From assembly GCF_002742385.2 (NCBI RefSeq), contig NZ_MJBI02000002.1, positions 62,001 through 126,000 on the forward strand: DNA of 64,000 nt. The letters are read 5' to 3'. Below the pieces are notes generated by a model. That model did no database searches. It was not told where the DNA came from and saw only the letters and a list, made by a program, of their open reading frames with translations. Within the stretch, counting starts at the first letter, position 1; each line of letters begins with the position of its first letter. This document shows, piece by piece, positions 42,167 to 50,743 of the stretch. The translations under genes and the position numbers were made by a program. Source of the DNA: Macrococcoides goetzii (GTDB taxonomy: Bacteria; Bacillota; Bacilli; Staphylococcales; Staphylococcaceae).

Positions 42167-43924
42167 ATGGATAGAGTAAATAAAAAACAAAGTTCCTCAA
42201 TTAAAAAATTTAAGACAAAGGACTTCGTTAAGTTTGTAACAAAGATGAATCCTAAAAAGAGAGTATTTATGATAGGTATGTTTTTTACGCTATTAACGAG
42301 TGGTGCAGCGCTTATAGTTCCTCAGCTTACAAAGAATTTAGTTGATGGTAGCAGATTAACTCAGATGAATATGTCATTGCTTTTTACTTTGATTCTGGCA
42401 TTTGTTGCTCAGCTTGGATTTGGAGCATTAGGTAGCTATTTATTACGCTTTAGTGGTGAACATACTGTAAAGTCATTACGTGAACAACTGTGGGATCATC
42501 TGCTTACATTGCCGGTTAAGTATTATGATGATCATAAATCAGGAGAAACGAGTTCAAGATTAGTCAATGATACGACTGTCATTAATGAATTGATGACCTC
42601 ACATTTCCCTAACTTTATTTCTGGGGGAATTCAGTTGATTGGCTCGATGATTATTTTATTCATCATGGACTGGAAGATGGCAGGATTAATGTTCTTAGCC
42701 GTACCAGTAATCGGGCTGATTATGGTACCAATCGGGAGAATGATGTCTAAAATCGGTCGTCAGTTACAAACAGCGACTGCAGCTTTTAATGCAGATGCCA
42801 GTGAGAAATTATCAGAAATTCGTTTAATTAAATCGAGCAATGGTGAACAATATGAGAAACAATCTGGAAGAAATCTCATTATGAATGTATTTAAGTTAGG
42901 AATTAAAGATGCAAAGATTGAAGCGGTCTTACAACCGATTATGATGACTGCGATGATTGGATTATTTGTTGTGGTATTAGGATATGGTGCAGTACGTGTA
43001 CAAGATGGTAGTTTAACGAGCGGACAGTTCGTAGCGTTCTTGCTTTATCTATTTAATATAATGATGCCAGTTGGAAGTTTTGCGACATTCTTCTCTCAAT
43101 TACAAAAAGCAATGGGAGCGACAGAACGTGTTGTACAGTTAATGAATATGCCATCAGAAGCAATTGATAAAGGGATGACAAAAGATGTTTCAGGTGAAAC
43201 AATTATGTTTAACAACGTTTCTTTCCAATACGAAGAAGATCGTCCAATCTTGAAAAACGTTTCGTTTGAAGCGAAAGAAAATACCGTCGTGGCGTTTGTC
43301 GGACCAAGTGGTGGTGGGAAATCTACTATCTTCTCATTACTAGAACGTTTCTATCATCCGAGTAACGGTGAGATTAAGATTGGTAACACCAATATTAATG
43401 ATGTACAACTGCATTCATGGCGCAGTCAAATAGGATTTGTATCTCAAGACAGTGCAGTGTTTGCAGGTACAATTCGAGAAAATTTACAGTATGGATTAGA
43501 TCGAAATTTATCAGATGATGAGTTATGGAATGGATTATCTTTAGCGTATGCAGCATCATTCGTAAAAGATTTCCCGGAACAATTAGATACTGAAATTGGA
43601 GAACGTGGTGTGAAATTATCTGGCGGACAGAAACAAAGAATTGCGATTGCACGTGCATTCTTGCGTGATCCACAAATCTTAATGCTGGATGAAGCAACAG
43701 CATCACTTGATTCACAATCAGAAGAACAAGTTCAGCGCGCATTAAATCAATTGATGGAAGGACGCACTACACTCGTTATTGCGCACCGTTTATCAACCAT
43801 TGTTGATGCTGATAATATTTACTTTGTTGAAAAAGGTATGATTACAGGATCTGGCACGCATCAGGAATTAATTGCAACACACGCATTATATCGAGATTAT
43901 GTGAAAGAGCAGATAGTGAGTTAA
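42167..43924 (+). CDS. ABC half-transporter, multidrug/lipid exporter type (BmrA-like)
   Basis: 585 residues: N-terminal six-helix membrane domain (about 35-320) and nucleotide-binding domain with Walker A GPSGGGKST, Q loop FVSQDSAVF, signature KLSGGQKQR and Walker B ILMLDEATASLD, then the H-loop IAHRLST. Works as a homodimer exporting hydrophobic compounds; exact substrate unknown. ATG 42167 follows AAGGTGG; GTG 42158 overlaps the RBS. Confidence 0.92.
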   Translation: MDRVNKKQSSSIKKFKTKDFVKFVTKMNPKKRVFMIGMFFTLLTSGAALIVPQLTKNLVDGSRLTQMNMSLLFTLILAFVAQLGFGALGSYLLRFSGEHTVKSLREQLWDHLLTLPVKYYDDHKSGETSSRLVNDTTVINELMTSHFPNFISGGIQLIGSMIILFIMDWKMAGLMFLAVPVIGLIMVPIGRMMSKIGRQLQTATAAFNADASEKLSEIRLIKSSNGEQYEKQSGRNLIMNVFKLGIKDAKIEAVLQPIMMTAMIGLFVVVLGYGAVRVQDGSLTSGQFVAFLLYLFNIMMPVGSFATFFSQLQKAMGATERVVQLMNMPSEAIDKGMTKDVSGETIMFNNVSFQYEEDRPILKNVSFEAKENTVVAFVGPSGGGKSTIFSLLERFYHPSNGEIKIGNTNINDVQLHSWRSQIGFVSQDSAVFAGTIRENLQYGLDRNLSDDELWNGLSLAYAASFVKDFPEQLDTEIGERGVKLSGGQKQRIAIARAFLRDPQILMLDEATASLDSQSEEQVQRALNQLMEGRTTLVIAHRLSTIVDADNIYFVEKGMITGSGTHQELIATHALYRDYVKEQIVS

Positions 43925-43997
43925 TGATTTAGATGATGTTATAATCTAGTAGAAAATAAGTACGATACTTTATAGATGTATAAAGGAGATAATAAAG

Positions 43998-44582
43998 ATG
44001 CCATCATTTACAGATTTACATTGGACAAGAGCACCTAAAGATTATGAAATTACAGATGAAAGTATTGTGATTAAAACAGAACCTAATACAGATTTATGGC
44101 AAAGGACGTATTATGGGTTCCGAAATGACAATGCTCCTGTATTACAAATGACAACGACAGAAACTTATTTCTCGTTTACAGTAAGAACAGATTTTAATAC
44201 GAAACGTCGTTTTGATCAATGTGGTGTAGTGATATATTTAGATAGTGACAATTGGTTAAAAGCATCTATTGAATATGAGAATGATACGTTTCAGCGTTTA
44301 GGTAGTGTTGTCACAAATAATGGTTATTCTGACTGGTCATCATTTGATATTACTAGTGACATAACGTCTATGTGGTACAGACTGAGCCGCCGCGAGAGTG
44401 ATTACTGTATTGAGTATTCTGAAGATGGTAAAGATTTTAAACAGATGAGAATTTGTCATTTGAATGAAGGGCATGGAGAAATTCAGTTTGGTATTTATGC
44501 TTGTTCTCCTGAAGCATCATCATTTGTCGCAGAATTTACTCATATGAACGTAGGTCCTTGTCAGTGGGAACCACATGTATAG
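43998..44582 (+). CDS. DUF1349 domain protein
   Basis: A 194-residue cytoplasmic protein with the DUF1349 concanavalin-like beta-sandwich pattern: LYFSFTVRTDF-like strand, FDQCGVVIYLDSDNWLKASIEYE and CSPEASSFVAEFTHM. In fungi and bacteria this domain is often annotated as a regulator of enolase; true role unknown. ATG 43998 follows AAAGGAG. Terminator follows. Confidence 0.85.
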   Translation: MPSFTDLHWTRAPKDYEITDESIVIKTEPNTDLWQRTYYGFRNDNAPVLQMTTTETYFSFTVRTDFNTKRRFDQCGVVIYLDSDNWLKASIEYENDTFQRLGSVVTNNGYSDWSSFDITSDITSMWYRLSRRESDYCIEYSEDGKDFKQMRICHLNEGHGEIQFGIYACSPEASSFVAEFTHMNVGPCQWEPHV

Positions 44583-44589
44583 TAAGTAC

Positions 44590-44622
44590 TAAAAACACGA
44601 AGTTCATTACTTCGTGTTTTTT
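44590..44622 (+). terminator. Intrinsic terminator of the DUF1349 gene
   Basis: AAAAACACGAAGT pairs with ACTTCGTGTTTTT around TCATT, extended by T residues. Confidence 0.85.
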
Positions 44623-44624
44623 TA

Positions 44625-44639
44625 AATATTTTAAAAATT
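44625..44639. promoter_or_regulatory. CodY-box-like sequence before brnQ
   Basis: AATATTTTAAAAATT matches the CodY consensus AATTTTCWGAAAATT at 12 of 15 positions and ends four bases before the brnQ -35. Branched-chain amino acids are CodY effectors and brnQ is a usual target, but AT-rich DNA makes chance matches common. Confidence 0.4.
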
Positions 44640-44642
44640 CAA

Positions 44643-44671
44643 TTCATTTCACTGTTTTATAATGCTATAAT
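44643..44671 (+). promoter_or_regulatory. brnQ promoter
   Basis: TTCATT (44643-44648), 17-bp spacer, TATAAT (44666-44671). Confidence 0.6.
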
Positions 44672-44740
44672 ATAAAACTATATTATTTATTCTTTTAATA
44701 ATAGAACAAAAAATTATTTTATTGCTCTGGAGGGATCCCC

Positions 44741-46093
44741 ATTAATACAAAAACGAAACTTTCATTAAAAGAAAATATCTTTATCGGTTCTATGCTTTTC
44801 GGTTTATTCTTCGGAGCAGGTAACTTAATCTTCCCGATTCATTCAGGACAGATGAGTGGGGCAAATGTCTTCATTACGAACATTGGTTTTTTAATCACCG
44901 CAATTGGATTACCTTTCTTAGGTATTATTGCTATTGGTGTGTCTAAAACGAATGGTTTATTTGATATTGCTTCACGTGTGAATAAAACATATGCGTATAT
45001 ATTTACAATTGCACTTTATTTAGTAATCGGTCCATTGTTTGCTTTACCGCGTCTTGCAACAGTGCCATTCGAAGTAGCATTCACACCATTTATTGCTAAA
45101 GAAAATGTTCGTCTTTATTTATTTATTTTTAGTCTGTTATTCTTTAGTATCGCGTGGTTCTTTGCAAGAAGACCATCTAAAATATTAGATTATATCGGTA
45201 AATTTCTAAATCCTTTATTCTTGTTATTATTAGGTGTATTGTTTATTCTTGCGTTCGTAAAACCGATGGGTGGCATAGATGCACCAATTCAGCCGGAATA
45301 TAAAGATGATGCTTTACTTAAAGGATTTATTGATGGATACAATACATTAGATGCTTTAGCATCACTTGCTTTCGGTATTATTATCGTAACAACGATTAAG
45401 AAGCTAGGTATTACAAATCCTTCTGATATCGCAAAGGAAACAGTGAAGTCAGGTTTCTTAAGCATTTTACTTATGGGTGTAATTTATACATTACTCGCAC
45501 TACTCGGTACAATGAGTTTAGGTCAGTTTAAAGTAAGTGAGAATGGTGGTATAGCGTTAGCACAAATCGCGCAGTATTACCTGGGCAATTACGGTATTAT
45601 TTTACTGTCATTAATTATTATCGTAGCTTGTTTAAAGACAGCAATCGGCTTAATAACAGCTTTCTCTGAAACATTTTCTGAGTTATTCCCGAAACGTAGC
45701 TATATCATGTTTGCTACGGTAGTAAGTATTGTTTCATTTATACTGGCAAACGTCGGTTTAACTAAGATTATTGAGTATTCGATACCCGTCTTGATGTTTT
45801 TATATCCACTTGCGATTACATTAATACTGTTAACTTTAATCAGTGGTTCTTTCAATGATTCAAAAATTGTCTATCAATGGACGACTTTTGTCACGATGAT
45901 TGCAGCGATTATTGACGGTATAAAAGCAAGTCCTGCATTTCTTTCAAAATCTGCTTTTGGAGAAAGTGTAGCTACTTTCGGAGAGAAATTCTTACCATTC
46001 TCTGCCATCGGTATGGGGTGGGTATTGCCTGCATTGATTGGTTTTGCAATAGGATTTATTTTGTATAAAATGCGTAAACCTGTTAAACTGTAA
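44741..46093 (+). CDS. brnQ: Branched-chain amino acid carrier BrnQ, probable ATT start
   Basis: A sodium-coupled Leu/Ile/Val importer of the LIVCS family, 450 residues with about 12 membrane helices. The family N-terminus (short hydrophilic stretch, then a helix ending LFFGAGNLIFPI) requires the sequence before ATG 44792. Upstream in frame there is no ATG, GTG or TTG back to a stop at 44702. ATT 44741 lies 7 nt after GGAGG (44729-44733) and gives MNTKTKLSLKENIFIGSM if used with fMet. The ATG at 44792 would cut the first helix and has no RBS. A sequencing error in the first codon is the main alternative. Confidence 0.85.
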   Translation: MNTKTKLSLKENIFIGSMLFGLFFGAGNLIFPIHSGQMSGANVFITNIGFLITAIGLPFLGIIAIGVSKTNGLFDIASRVNKTYAYIFTIALYLVIGPLFALPRLATVPFEVAFTPFIAKENVRLYLFIFSLLFFSIAWFFARRPSKILDYIGKFLNPLFLLLLGVLFILAFVKPMGGIDAPIQPEYKDDALLKGFIDGYNTLDALASLAFGIIIVTTIKKLGITNPSDIAKETVKSGFLSILLMGVIYTLLALLGTMSLGQFKVSENGGIALAQIAQYYLGNYGIILLSLIIIVACLKTAIGLITAFSETFSELFPKRSYIMFATVVSIVSFILANVGLTKIIEYSIPVLMFLYPLAITLILLTLISGSFNDSKIVYQWTTFVTMIAAIIDGIKASPAFLSKSAFGESVATFGEKFLPFSAIGMGWVLPALIGFAIGFILYKMRKPVKL

Positions 46094-46125
46094 TCAAATA
46101 TAAAAGGAGGCATCAATATTTAGAG

Positions 46126-46140
46126 ATGATCATTCGATAA
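46126..46140 (+). CDS. Leader micro-ORF 1 (MIIR)
   Basis: ATG ATC ATT CGA TAA. Its stop overlaps the start of micro-ORF 2 (TAATG). The AAAGGAGG is 15 nt upstream, longer than ideal. Regulatory peptide if translated; tentative. Confidence 0.4.
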   Translation: MIIR

Positions 46141-46175
46141 TGAAAACTGAGCAAATTGAATTGCACAACGTTTGA
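46140..46175 (+). CDS. Leader micro-ORF 2 (MKTEQIELHNV)
   Basis: An 11-codon ORF whose last codons and stop form the antiterminator arm. It starts in TAATG overlap with micro-ORF 1, so it may be translated by reinitiation. The peptide resembles the first strand of ABC-F proteins, possibly by chance. Confidence 0.5.
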   Translation: MKTEQIELHNV

Positions 46176-46233
46176 ATTATCAGGATGAGTCTGTCTATTT
46201 ATTGTATGTCTATCGTTCATAGGCTTATTTTGT

Positions 46234-46265
46234 GTATCCCAAACGTTGTGCGGGATACTTTTTTA
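46234..46265 (+). terminator. Attenuator terminator
   Basis: GTATCCC and GGGATAC arms with loop AAACGTTGTGC and six T residues, ending just before the ABC-F ribosome binding site. Confidence 0.8.
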
Positions 46266-46277
46266 TGAGGTGAGTTT

Positions 46278-47876
46278 ATGAGATTAAATAAAACAGAGAT
46301 TTATGCAGGGGAAAAATTATTGTTCAAAGATTTACACTTTGAAATAGAAGCAGGTAAGCATATTGCTTTACTTGGAAACAATGGCATCGGCAAGACGACA
46401 ATACTGAATACATTGATAGCGCAAGATGAAGAAATTGGACTGCTGGAACAACAACTTAAACAGTCGGACGTATCTGAATTAACGGTAATCGAGTATATAA
46501 TGCAAGGACGACCAGAATTATATCAGTTGAAAATAAATTTAGACACAGATATGAATGCAATGAGTGATTACCTGGAACAGGATGGTTATACATTTGAATC
46601 TGAGATTATTACGATGATGCATAAGTTTAATTTATCTGAAAGTGATGCTGAAAGGAAAGTAGTAACGCTGTCAGGTGGAGAGCAAACAAAAATATCTTTA
46701 ATACGTTTGATGCTATCAGGGAAGACAAAGTTTATCTTTGATGAACCAACGAACCATATTGATGATGAAACGAAAGATTGGCTCGTAAACTGGATGAAAC
46801 ACAATGATTTTACGATTCTATATGCTAGTCATGACAGAGCGTTTATTAATCAAACAGCAGATTATATATTGGAGTTAACACGTGATGGATTAAGGAAGTT
46901 TCATATGACATATGAACAATATAAATCACAGATTGATCTAGAAGAGAAGACGAACGCAGCACGCGTTGAAAAAGAACAAAAAGAAAAGAAACGTATGAAG
47001 CAAATGATTCAGGAAATGCGTGAATGGCATCATGAAATGAATCATAAAGCGAGTGTACGAGATTTCGGGGAGCAGAAAAAGCTTGCCAAAATGGCAAAAA
47101 GGATGAAGGCTCGAGAATCGAGATTGAATCATGAAATGGCAAACTTTGAAGGTAAAGTAGAAAAAGCAGTGCGTACAGAATATGATATTGAAGCGAGTGA
47201 AATCAATAATAAATACGTATTGCAATGCATAGATGTAAGTCATGCATTTGATGAACCATTATTTAACCATGTTACTTTTTCATTAGAACGAGGGGAAATC
47301 GTTCAAATTAAAGGAAAGAATGGTTCAGGAAAATCAACGTTACTCAAATTGATTACCGGAGAAATACCGATACAACATGGAGAGATAAGAATGCCACCCA
47401 CACTTGAAATAGGATATTTTTCTCAGAAACTTGATAATTTAATATCAAGTCATACCGTTCTGGAAGAAATAACAGCACTTGAAATTGACGTAACTCAGGC
47501 ACGCACGATACTAGCAGCATTCAGATTTGATGCATCACGTATGGATGATCTCGTTCAAAATTTGTCTATGGGAGAGCAGTGTAGGCTATCATTTGTAAAA
47601 CTCTATTTCTCAAAAGCACATCTACTTGTGCTCGACGAGCCGACAAATTATTTCGATATTGAAATGCAGGACATTATCGGTAATCTGCTTAAACAATATA
47701 AAGGAACAGTGCTCTTTGTCAGTCATGATGCATATTTTAGTGAAATGATTAAGACGCGTACATTAACGCTGCACGATAAACACGTAGTAGACTCAAAAAC
47801 GACTATTGATGAAACAATTAATGCGGAAGAACTTACAAAACAACTTAAGCATATAGATAATTTAGAAAACAAATAA
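46278..47876 (+). CDS. ABC-F ribosome-protection-type ATPase
   Basis: 532 residues with two ABC domains and no membrane segment. Domain 1: GNNGIGKTT, LSGGEQTK, FIFDEPTNH; domain 2: GKNGSGKST, LSMGEQCR, LVLDEPTNYFD. Between them is a long charged linker (about 215-305, Lys/Glu/Met-rich), the part that reaches the peptidyl-transferase centre in antibiotic-resistance ABC-F proteins such as Vga, Lsa, Sal and VmlR. The attenuator upstream supports a drug-inducible resistance or translation-rescue role; substrate range is unknown. ATG 46278 follows GAGGTGA. Confidence 0.9.
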   Translation: MRLNKTEIYAGEKLLFKDLHFEIEAGKHIALLGNNGIGKTTILNTLIAQDEEIGLLEQQLKQSDVSELTVIEYIMQGRPELYQLKINLDTDMNAMSDYLEQDGYTFESEIITMMHKFNLSESDAERKVVTLSGGEQTKISLIRLMLSGKTKFIFDEPTNHIDDETKDWLVNWMKHNDFTILYASHDRAFINQTADYILELTRDGLRKFHMTYEQYKSQIDLEEKTNAARVEKEQKEKKRMKQMIQEMREWHHEMNHKASVRDFGEQKKLAKMAKRMKARESRLNHEMANFEGKVEKAVRTEYDIEASEINNKYVLQCIDVSHAFDEPLFNHVTFSLERGEIVQIKGKNGSGKSTLLKLITGEIPIQHGEIRMPPTLEIGYFSQKLDNLISSHTVLEEITALEIDVTQARTILAAFRFDASRMDDLVQNLSMGEQCRLSFVKLYFSKAHLLVLDEPTNYFDIEMQDIIGNLLKQYKGTVLFVSHDAYFSEMIKTRTLTLHDKHVVDSKTTIDETINAEELTKQLKHIDNLENK

Positions 47877-47956
47877 TTTATAATTGATAACGCTTACAAA
47901 AATACTCGTGTATTATACAATGTAGATAAGATAAAAGTGTAGAGTGAGGTGTAAGT

Positions 47957-48478
47957 ATGCGTAACGAACAAAAGTTATTACTTCCTGTGTCTGTGTTAGC
48001 AATACTTTTATTTATGGGTATCGTTTGGCTGAAGATGCCGCATGATGAACAAGATAAACAGGAAGTGAAGACAGAACATATTACTTCAGTTGAGAAAGGA
48101 TTATATGATTCGGCAGAAGATGCGCAGAAGGCAATGGTGAAAAATATTATAAAGACAGATGATGTTGTTTCTGCTATTTATACACCAAATAAAGCATGGA
48201 AGACACAGTTCTATGTGATTCAAGTATCTTATCACAAAGATAAATCAACATATTCGGGGTTTGCATTTGCAGTGCCGGAAGGAAATCAATATCGATTAGT
48301 ACTGGGTGACGTTAACATTAAGACATATGACGGCATGCAACCGAAAAAAGATACGATGAAGGTAGGTAAAGATACAGTTCAAATGTATGTAGGAAATCCG
48401 TTAAGTAATCCTTTTGAAGACAGTATTCGACACTCGTTTGTTGAAGATCAGGTAGAAGTAGCGTATCAGGTGCAATAG
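47957..48478 (+). CDS. Membrane-anchored hypothetical protein
   Basis: 173 residues with one N-terminal helix (about 8-26) and an outer domain with KSTYSGFAFAVPEGNQYRLVL. It has no lipobox and no recognised motif. RBS GAGGTG. A promoter-like TTGATA...TACAAT (about 47885-47925) precedes it. A strong terminator follows. Confidence 0.65.
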   Translation: MRNEQKLLLPVSVLAILLFMGIVWLKMPHDEQDKQEVKTEHITSVEKGLYDSAEDAQKAMVKNIIKTDDVVSAIYTPNKAWKTQFYVIQVSYHKDKSTYSGFAFAVPEGNQYRLVLGDVNIKTYDGMQPKKDTMKVGKDTVQMYVGNPLSNPFEDSIRHSFVEDQVEVAYQVQ

Positions 48479-48481
48479 AAA

Positions 48482-48512
48482 ATGCCGAAGCGGAATCGCT
48501 TCGGCATTATTT
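48482..48512. terminator. Bidirectional terminator
   Basis: Perfect 11-bp arms ATGCCGAAGCG and CGCTTCGGCAT with loop GAAT, between convergent genes. Confidence 0.85.
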
Positions 48513-49464
48513 ATGATAAGTTTGTTTCTATTGTTGTACGCTTAGATTCCAGATATTCCGGTAATACAAGAGGAATAGTATCAAAATCTAAACTTTCTTT
48601 ATTCGGTTGAGGTGGTTTTGTTCCATCCATCGTAGCGACTTCGAATAATATGTTGTTTGGATCTCTATAATAGATAGATTGGAAGAACTCACGATTTTTA
48701 ATGTGAGAGTTCATGATATTTCTCTGTTCTAAACTGTTTTCTAACACCTGTAACGCTTCGATATCTTCAGATGATAAAGCTAGATGGTGAATTGAACCGA
48801 TACCAGAGATACTATCACGAGATACGTCATCATGAATAATGTGTAACTCATGGCGGTCCTTTTTCTTATGATTGCTCATGATGGTTACTTTATTCTTTGA
48901 ATCAAAGAAGTCGATTGTCTCTATTGTTTCAAAATCGAAATAGTGTTTAATTTCCTTGATTGTAGCCTGGTCATAACGTGTACGTAGATGGACAGAATCA
49001 AGGGCAATAATACGATGTTCTTCTGGGATTTCTGTATGTTCTGGAACAACATAGTCAGTGATATCCTCTTCTGAGTGCATCACGGCTAAACCAAGATTCG
49101 TATTATCAGGACCTTCAAATCTTAATATGTCACGACCAGCATATTGCTCTAAGCCATAATGACAAATATCAAAATTATCGAATCGCTTCATAAAAAATTC
49201 AAGCGAACTTTTAGATTGAACTTTGAACATTAAACGTTCAATATCATTTGTTCCAAACTGCTTGTCAACGCCTTCAGTAATTTCGAAGATCGTCACTTCG
49301 GTACCTGGACGTCCGGTCTTATCACCGAAGAATAAGTGATACATATTATTGTCATCTTGATTGACAGTCTTCATAAGTAAATCCAGACCAAGTACTTCTC
49401 TATAGAACTCAAAAGACTTTCGTGCATTGCGGTTAACGATGGAAACGTGGTGGATAATTGTCAT
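48511..49464 (-). CDS. Ring-cleaving dioxygenase, VOC family (MhqO-like paralogue 2)
   Basis: 317 residues with two VOC modules. Metal ligand candidates are His in TIIHHVSIV, His in GSIHHLAL and Glu in NILFEVATM. Divergent from paralogue 3 and sharing an intergenic inverted repeat with it. More diverged than the other two copies (C-terminal MDGTKPP instead of DxPGF). Confidence 0.87.
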   Translation of the reverse strand: MTIIHHVSIVNRNARKSFEFYREVLGLDLLMKTVNQDDNNMYHLFFGDKTGRPGTEVTIFEITEGVDKQFGTNDIERLMFKVQSKSSLEFFMKRFDNFDICHYGLEQYAGRDILRFEGPDNTNLGLAVMHSEEDITDYVVPEHTEIPEEHRIIALDSVHLRTRYDQATIKEIKHYFDFETIETIDFFDSKNKVTIMSNHKKKDRHELHIIHDDVSRDSISGIGSIHHLALSSEDIEALQVLENSLEQRNIMNSHIKNREFFQSIYYRDPNNILFEVATMDGTKPPQPNKESLDFDTIPLVLPEYLESKRTTIETNLS

Positions 49465-49538
49465 AGAACCATTCCTATCTGTATGTTTGATATTACTTAT
49501 TATGTACTGTGAGCATAAAGTGTTGCAAATTTTTTGGA

Positions 49539-49562
49539 TTGGTAGTATATTAAATGTACCAA
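49539..49562. promoter_or_regulatory. Inverted repeat in the divergent dioxygenase promoter region
   Basis: TTGGTA and TACCAA separated by 12 bp, directly followed by TATAAT (49564-49569), a likely -10 for the rightward gene. Suitable position for a repressor acting on both genes. Confidence 0.5.
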
Positions 49563-49646
49563 GTATAATAATTATATCTTATGTAAAGAAAACAGTATGA
49601 AATATTAAAGAAGATATAATTACAAATCAGAACAGGAGTGAATCAA

Positions 49647-50615
49647 ATGAACGAAATGAATCAATTAACAGGAATCCACCATGTAACAGCAATTACAAGT
49701 AGCGCCGAGAAAATCTATGACTTTTTCAATGATATTTTAGGTTTAAGATTAGTAAAGAAAACAGTAAACCAGGACGATATTAATACGTACCATTTATTCT
49801 TTGCAGATGACGAAGGTAATGCCGGAACTGATATGACATTCTTTGATTTCAAAGGTATTTCAAAAGGACAACACGGTACAAATGAAATTGCTAGAACTTC
49901 ATTTAGAGTACCGAATGATAAAGCGGTAGAATATTTCTTAGATCGCTTTGAATCATTTAATGTAAAACATGATGGTATTCAGGAAATGTTCGGTAAAAAG
50001 ATTTTACCTTTTGAAGATTTCGATGGTCAGTTATATCAAATTATCTCTGATGAGCATGATAATGGTGTAGCACCTGGTGTCGCATGGAAAAATGGGCCGG
50101 TACCTGAAGAATTCGGTATTTACGGATTAGGACCAGTGTTTATTACAGTAAATCAATTTACGGCATTTAAATCAGCATTTGAAGCGGTATATTTATTTAA
50201 AGAAACTCAATCAGAAGGTAATTATCACTTATTTGAAACCGGAGAAGGCGGTAATGGTGCATCGGTAATTATTGTAGATGACACTACAAGTCAAACAGCT
50301 TATCAAGGTTTCGGAACAGTGCATCACGTAGCTTTCCGTGTACCAGATGAAGAAACACTTAGAGCATGGATTGAACGATTAGATTCATTTAACTTACCAA
50401 ACTCTGGTTATGTTGATCGATTCTTCTTTAAATCACTTTATGCTAGACTTGCTATGCCGATTCTATTTGAAATCGCAACTGACGGTCCTGGATTTATGGG
50501 TGATGAACCTTATGAAACATTAGGTGAGAAATTATCATTGCCTCCATTCTTAGAAGGACAACGTGAATATATCGAATCACAAGTGCGCCATATCGATACA
50601 GTAAGAAGTAAATAG
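49647..50615 (+). CDS. Ring-cleaving dioxygenase, VOC family (MhqO-like paralogue 3)
   Basis: 322 residues; His in GIHHVTAI, His in GTVHHVAFR and Glu in PILFEIATDGPGF form the metal site. Followed by an MhqD-type esterase, the same pairing as Bacillus mhqO and mhqD. ATG 49647 follows AGGAGTG; GTG 49638 is part of the RBS. Confidence 0.9.
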   Translation: MNEMNQLTGIHHVTAITSSAEKIYDFFNDILGLRLVKKTVNQDDINTYHLFFADDEGNAGTDMTFFDFKGISKGQHGTNEIARTSFRVPNDKAVEYFLDRFESFNVKHDGIQEMFGKKILPFEDFDGQLYQIISDEHDNGVAPGVAWKNGPVPEEFGIYGLGPVFITVNQFTAFKSAFEAVYLFKETQSEGNYHLFETGEGGNGASVIIVDDTTSQTAYQGFGTVHHVAFRVPDEETLRAWIERLDSFNLPNSGYVDRFFFKSLYARLAMPILFEIATDGPGFMGDEPYETLGEKLSLPPFLEGQREYIESQVRHIDTVRSK

Positions 50616-50743
50616 TAATAATTGAAACAGAAAGATAAAATATAGAATATAAGATATAAAAGATAAAAAAATAAGAGATAAAAGACAAAGAAATAAGAAA
50701 CATATGCAATACATTATTCGAATAAGCGTTTAGGAGGTGCGTC

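Larger units (their letters stand above)
46103..46277 (+). promoter_or_regulatory. Ribosome-mediated attenuator leader of the ABC-F gene
   Basis: The leader contains AAAGGAGG (46103-46110), two overlapping micro-ORFs, the antiterminator arm GCACAACGTTTG (46163-46174), its exact complement CAAACGTTGTGC (46240-46251), and an intrinsic terminator GTATCCC...GGGATAC-TTTTTT (46234-46264). The complement lies in the terminator loop and overlaps the left stem by one base, so the two structures exclude each other. The antiterminator arm covers the last codons of the second micro-ORF. Translation to its stop would hide the arm and allow termination; stalling earlier would free it and switch the gene on. 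Pattern as in vmlR/msr-type control. Confidence 0.75.

Noticed and set aside
44741-44791. Frameshift rather than ATT start for brnQ
   Set aside because: The frame upstream of ATG 44792 is continuous with family sequence back to the RBS, so no frame change is needed.
50616-50743. Possible regulatory repeat of AGATAAAA units
   Set aside because: Purine-rich low complexity without consistent period or symmetry; noted in the mhqD entry only.
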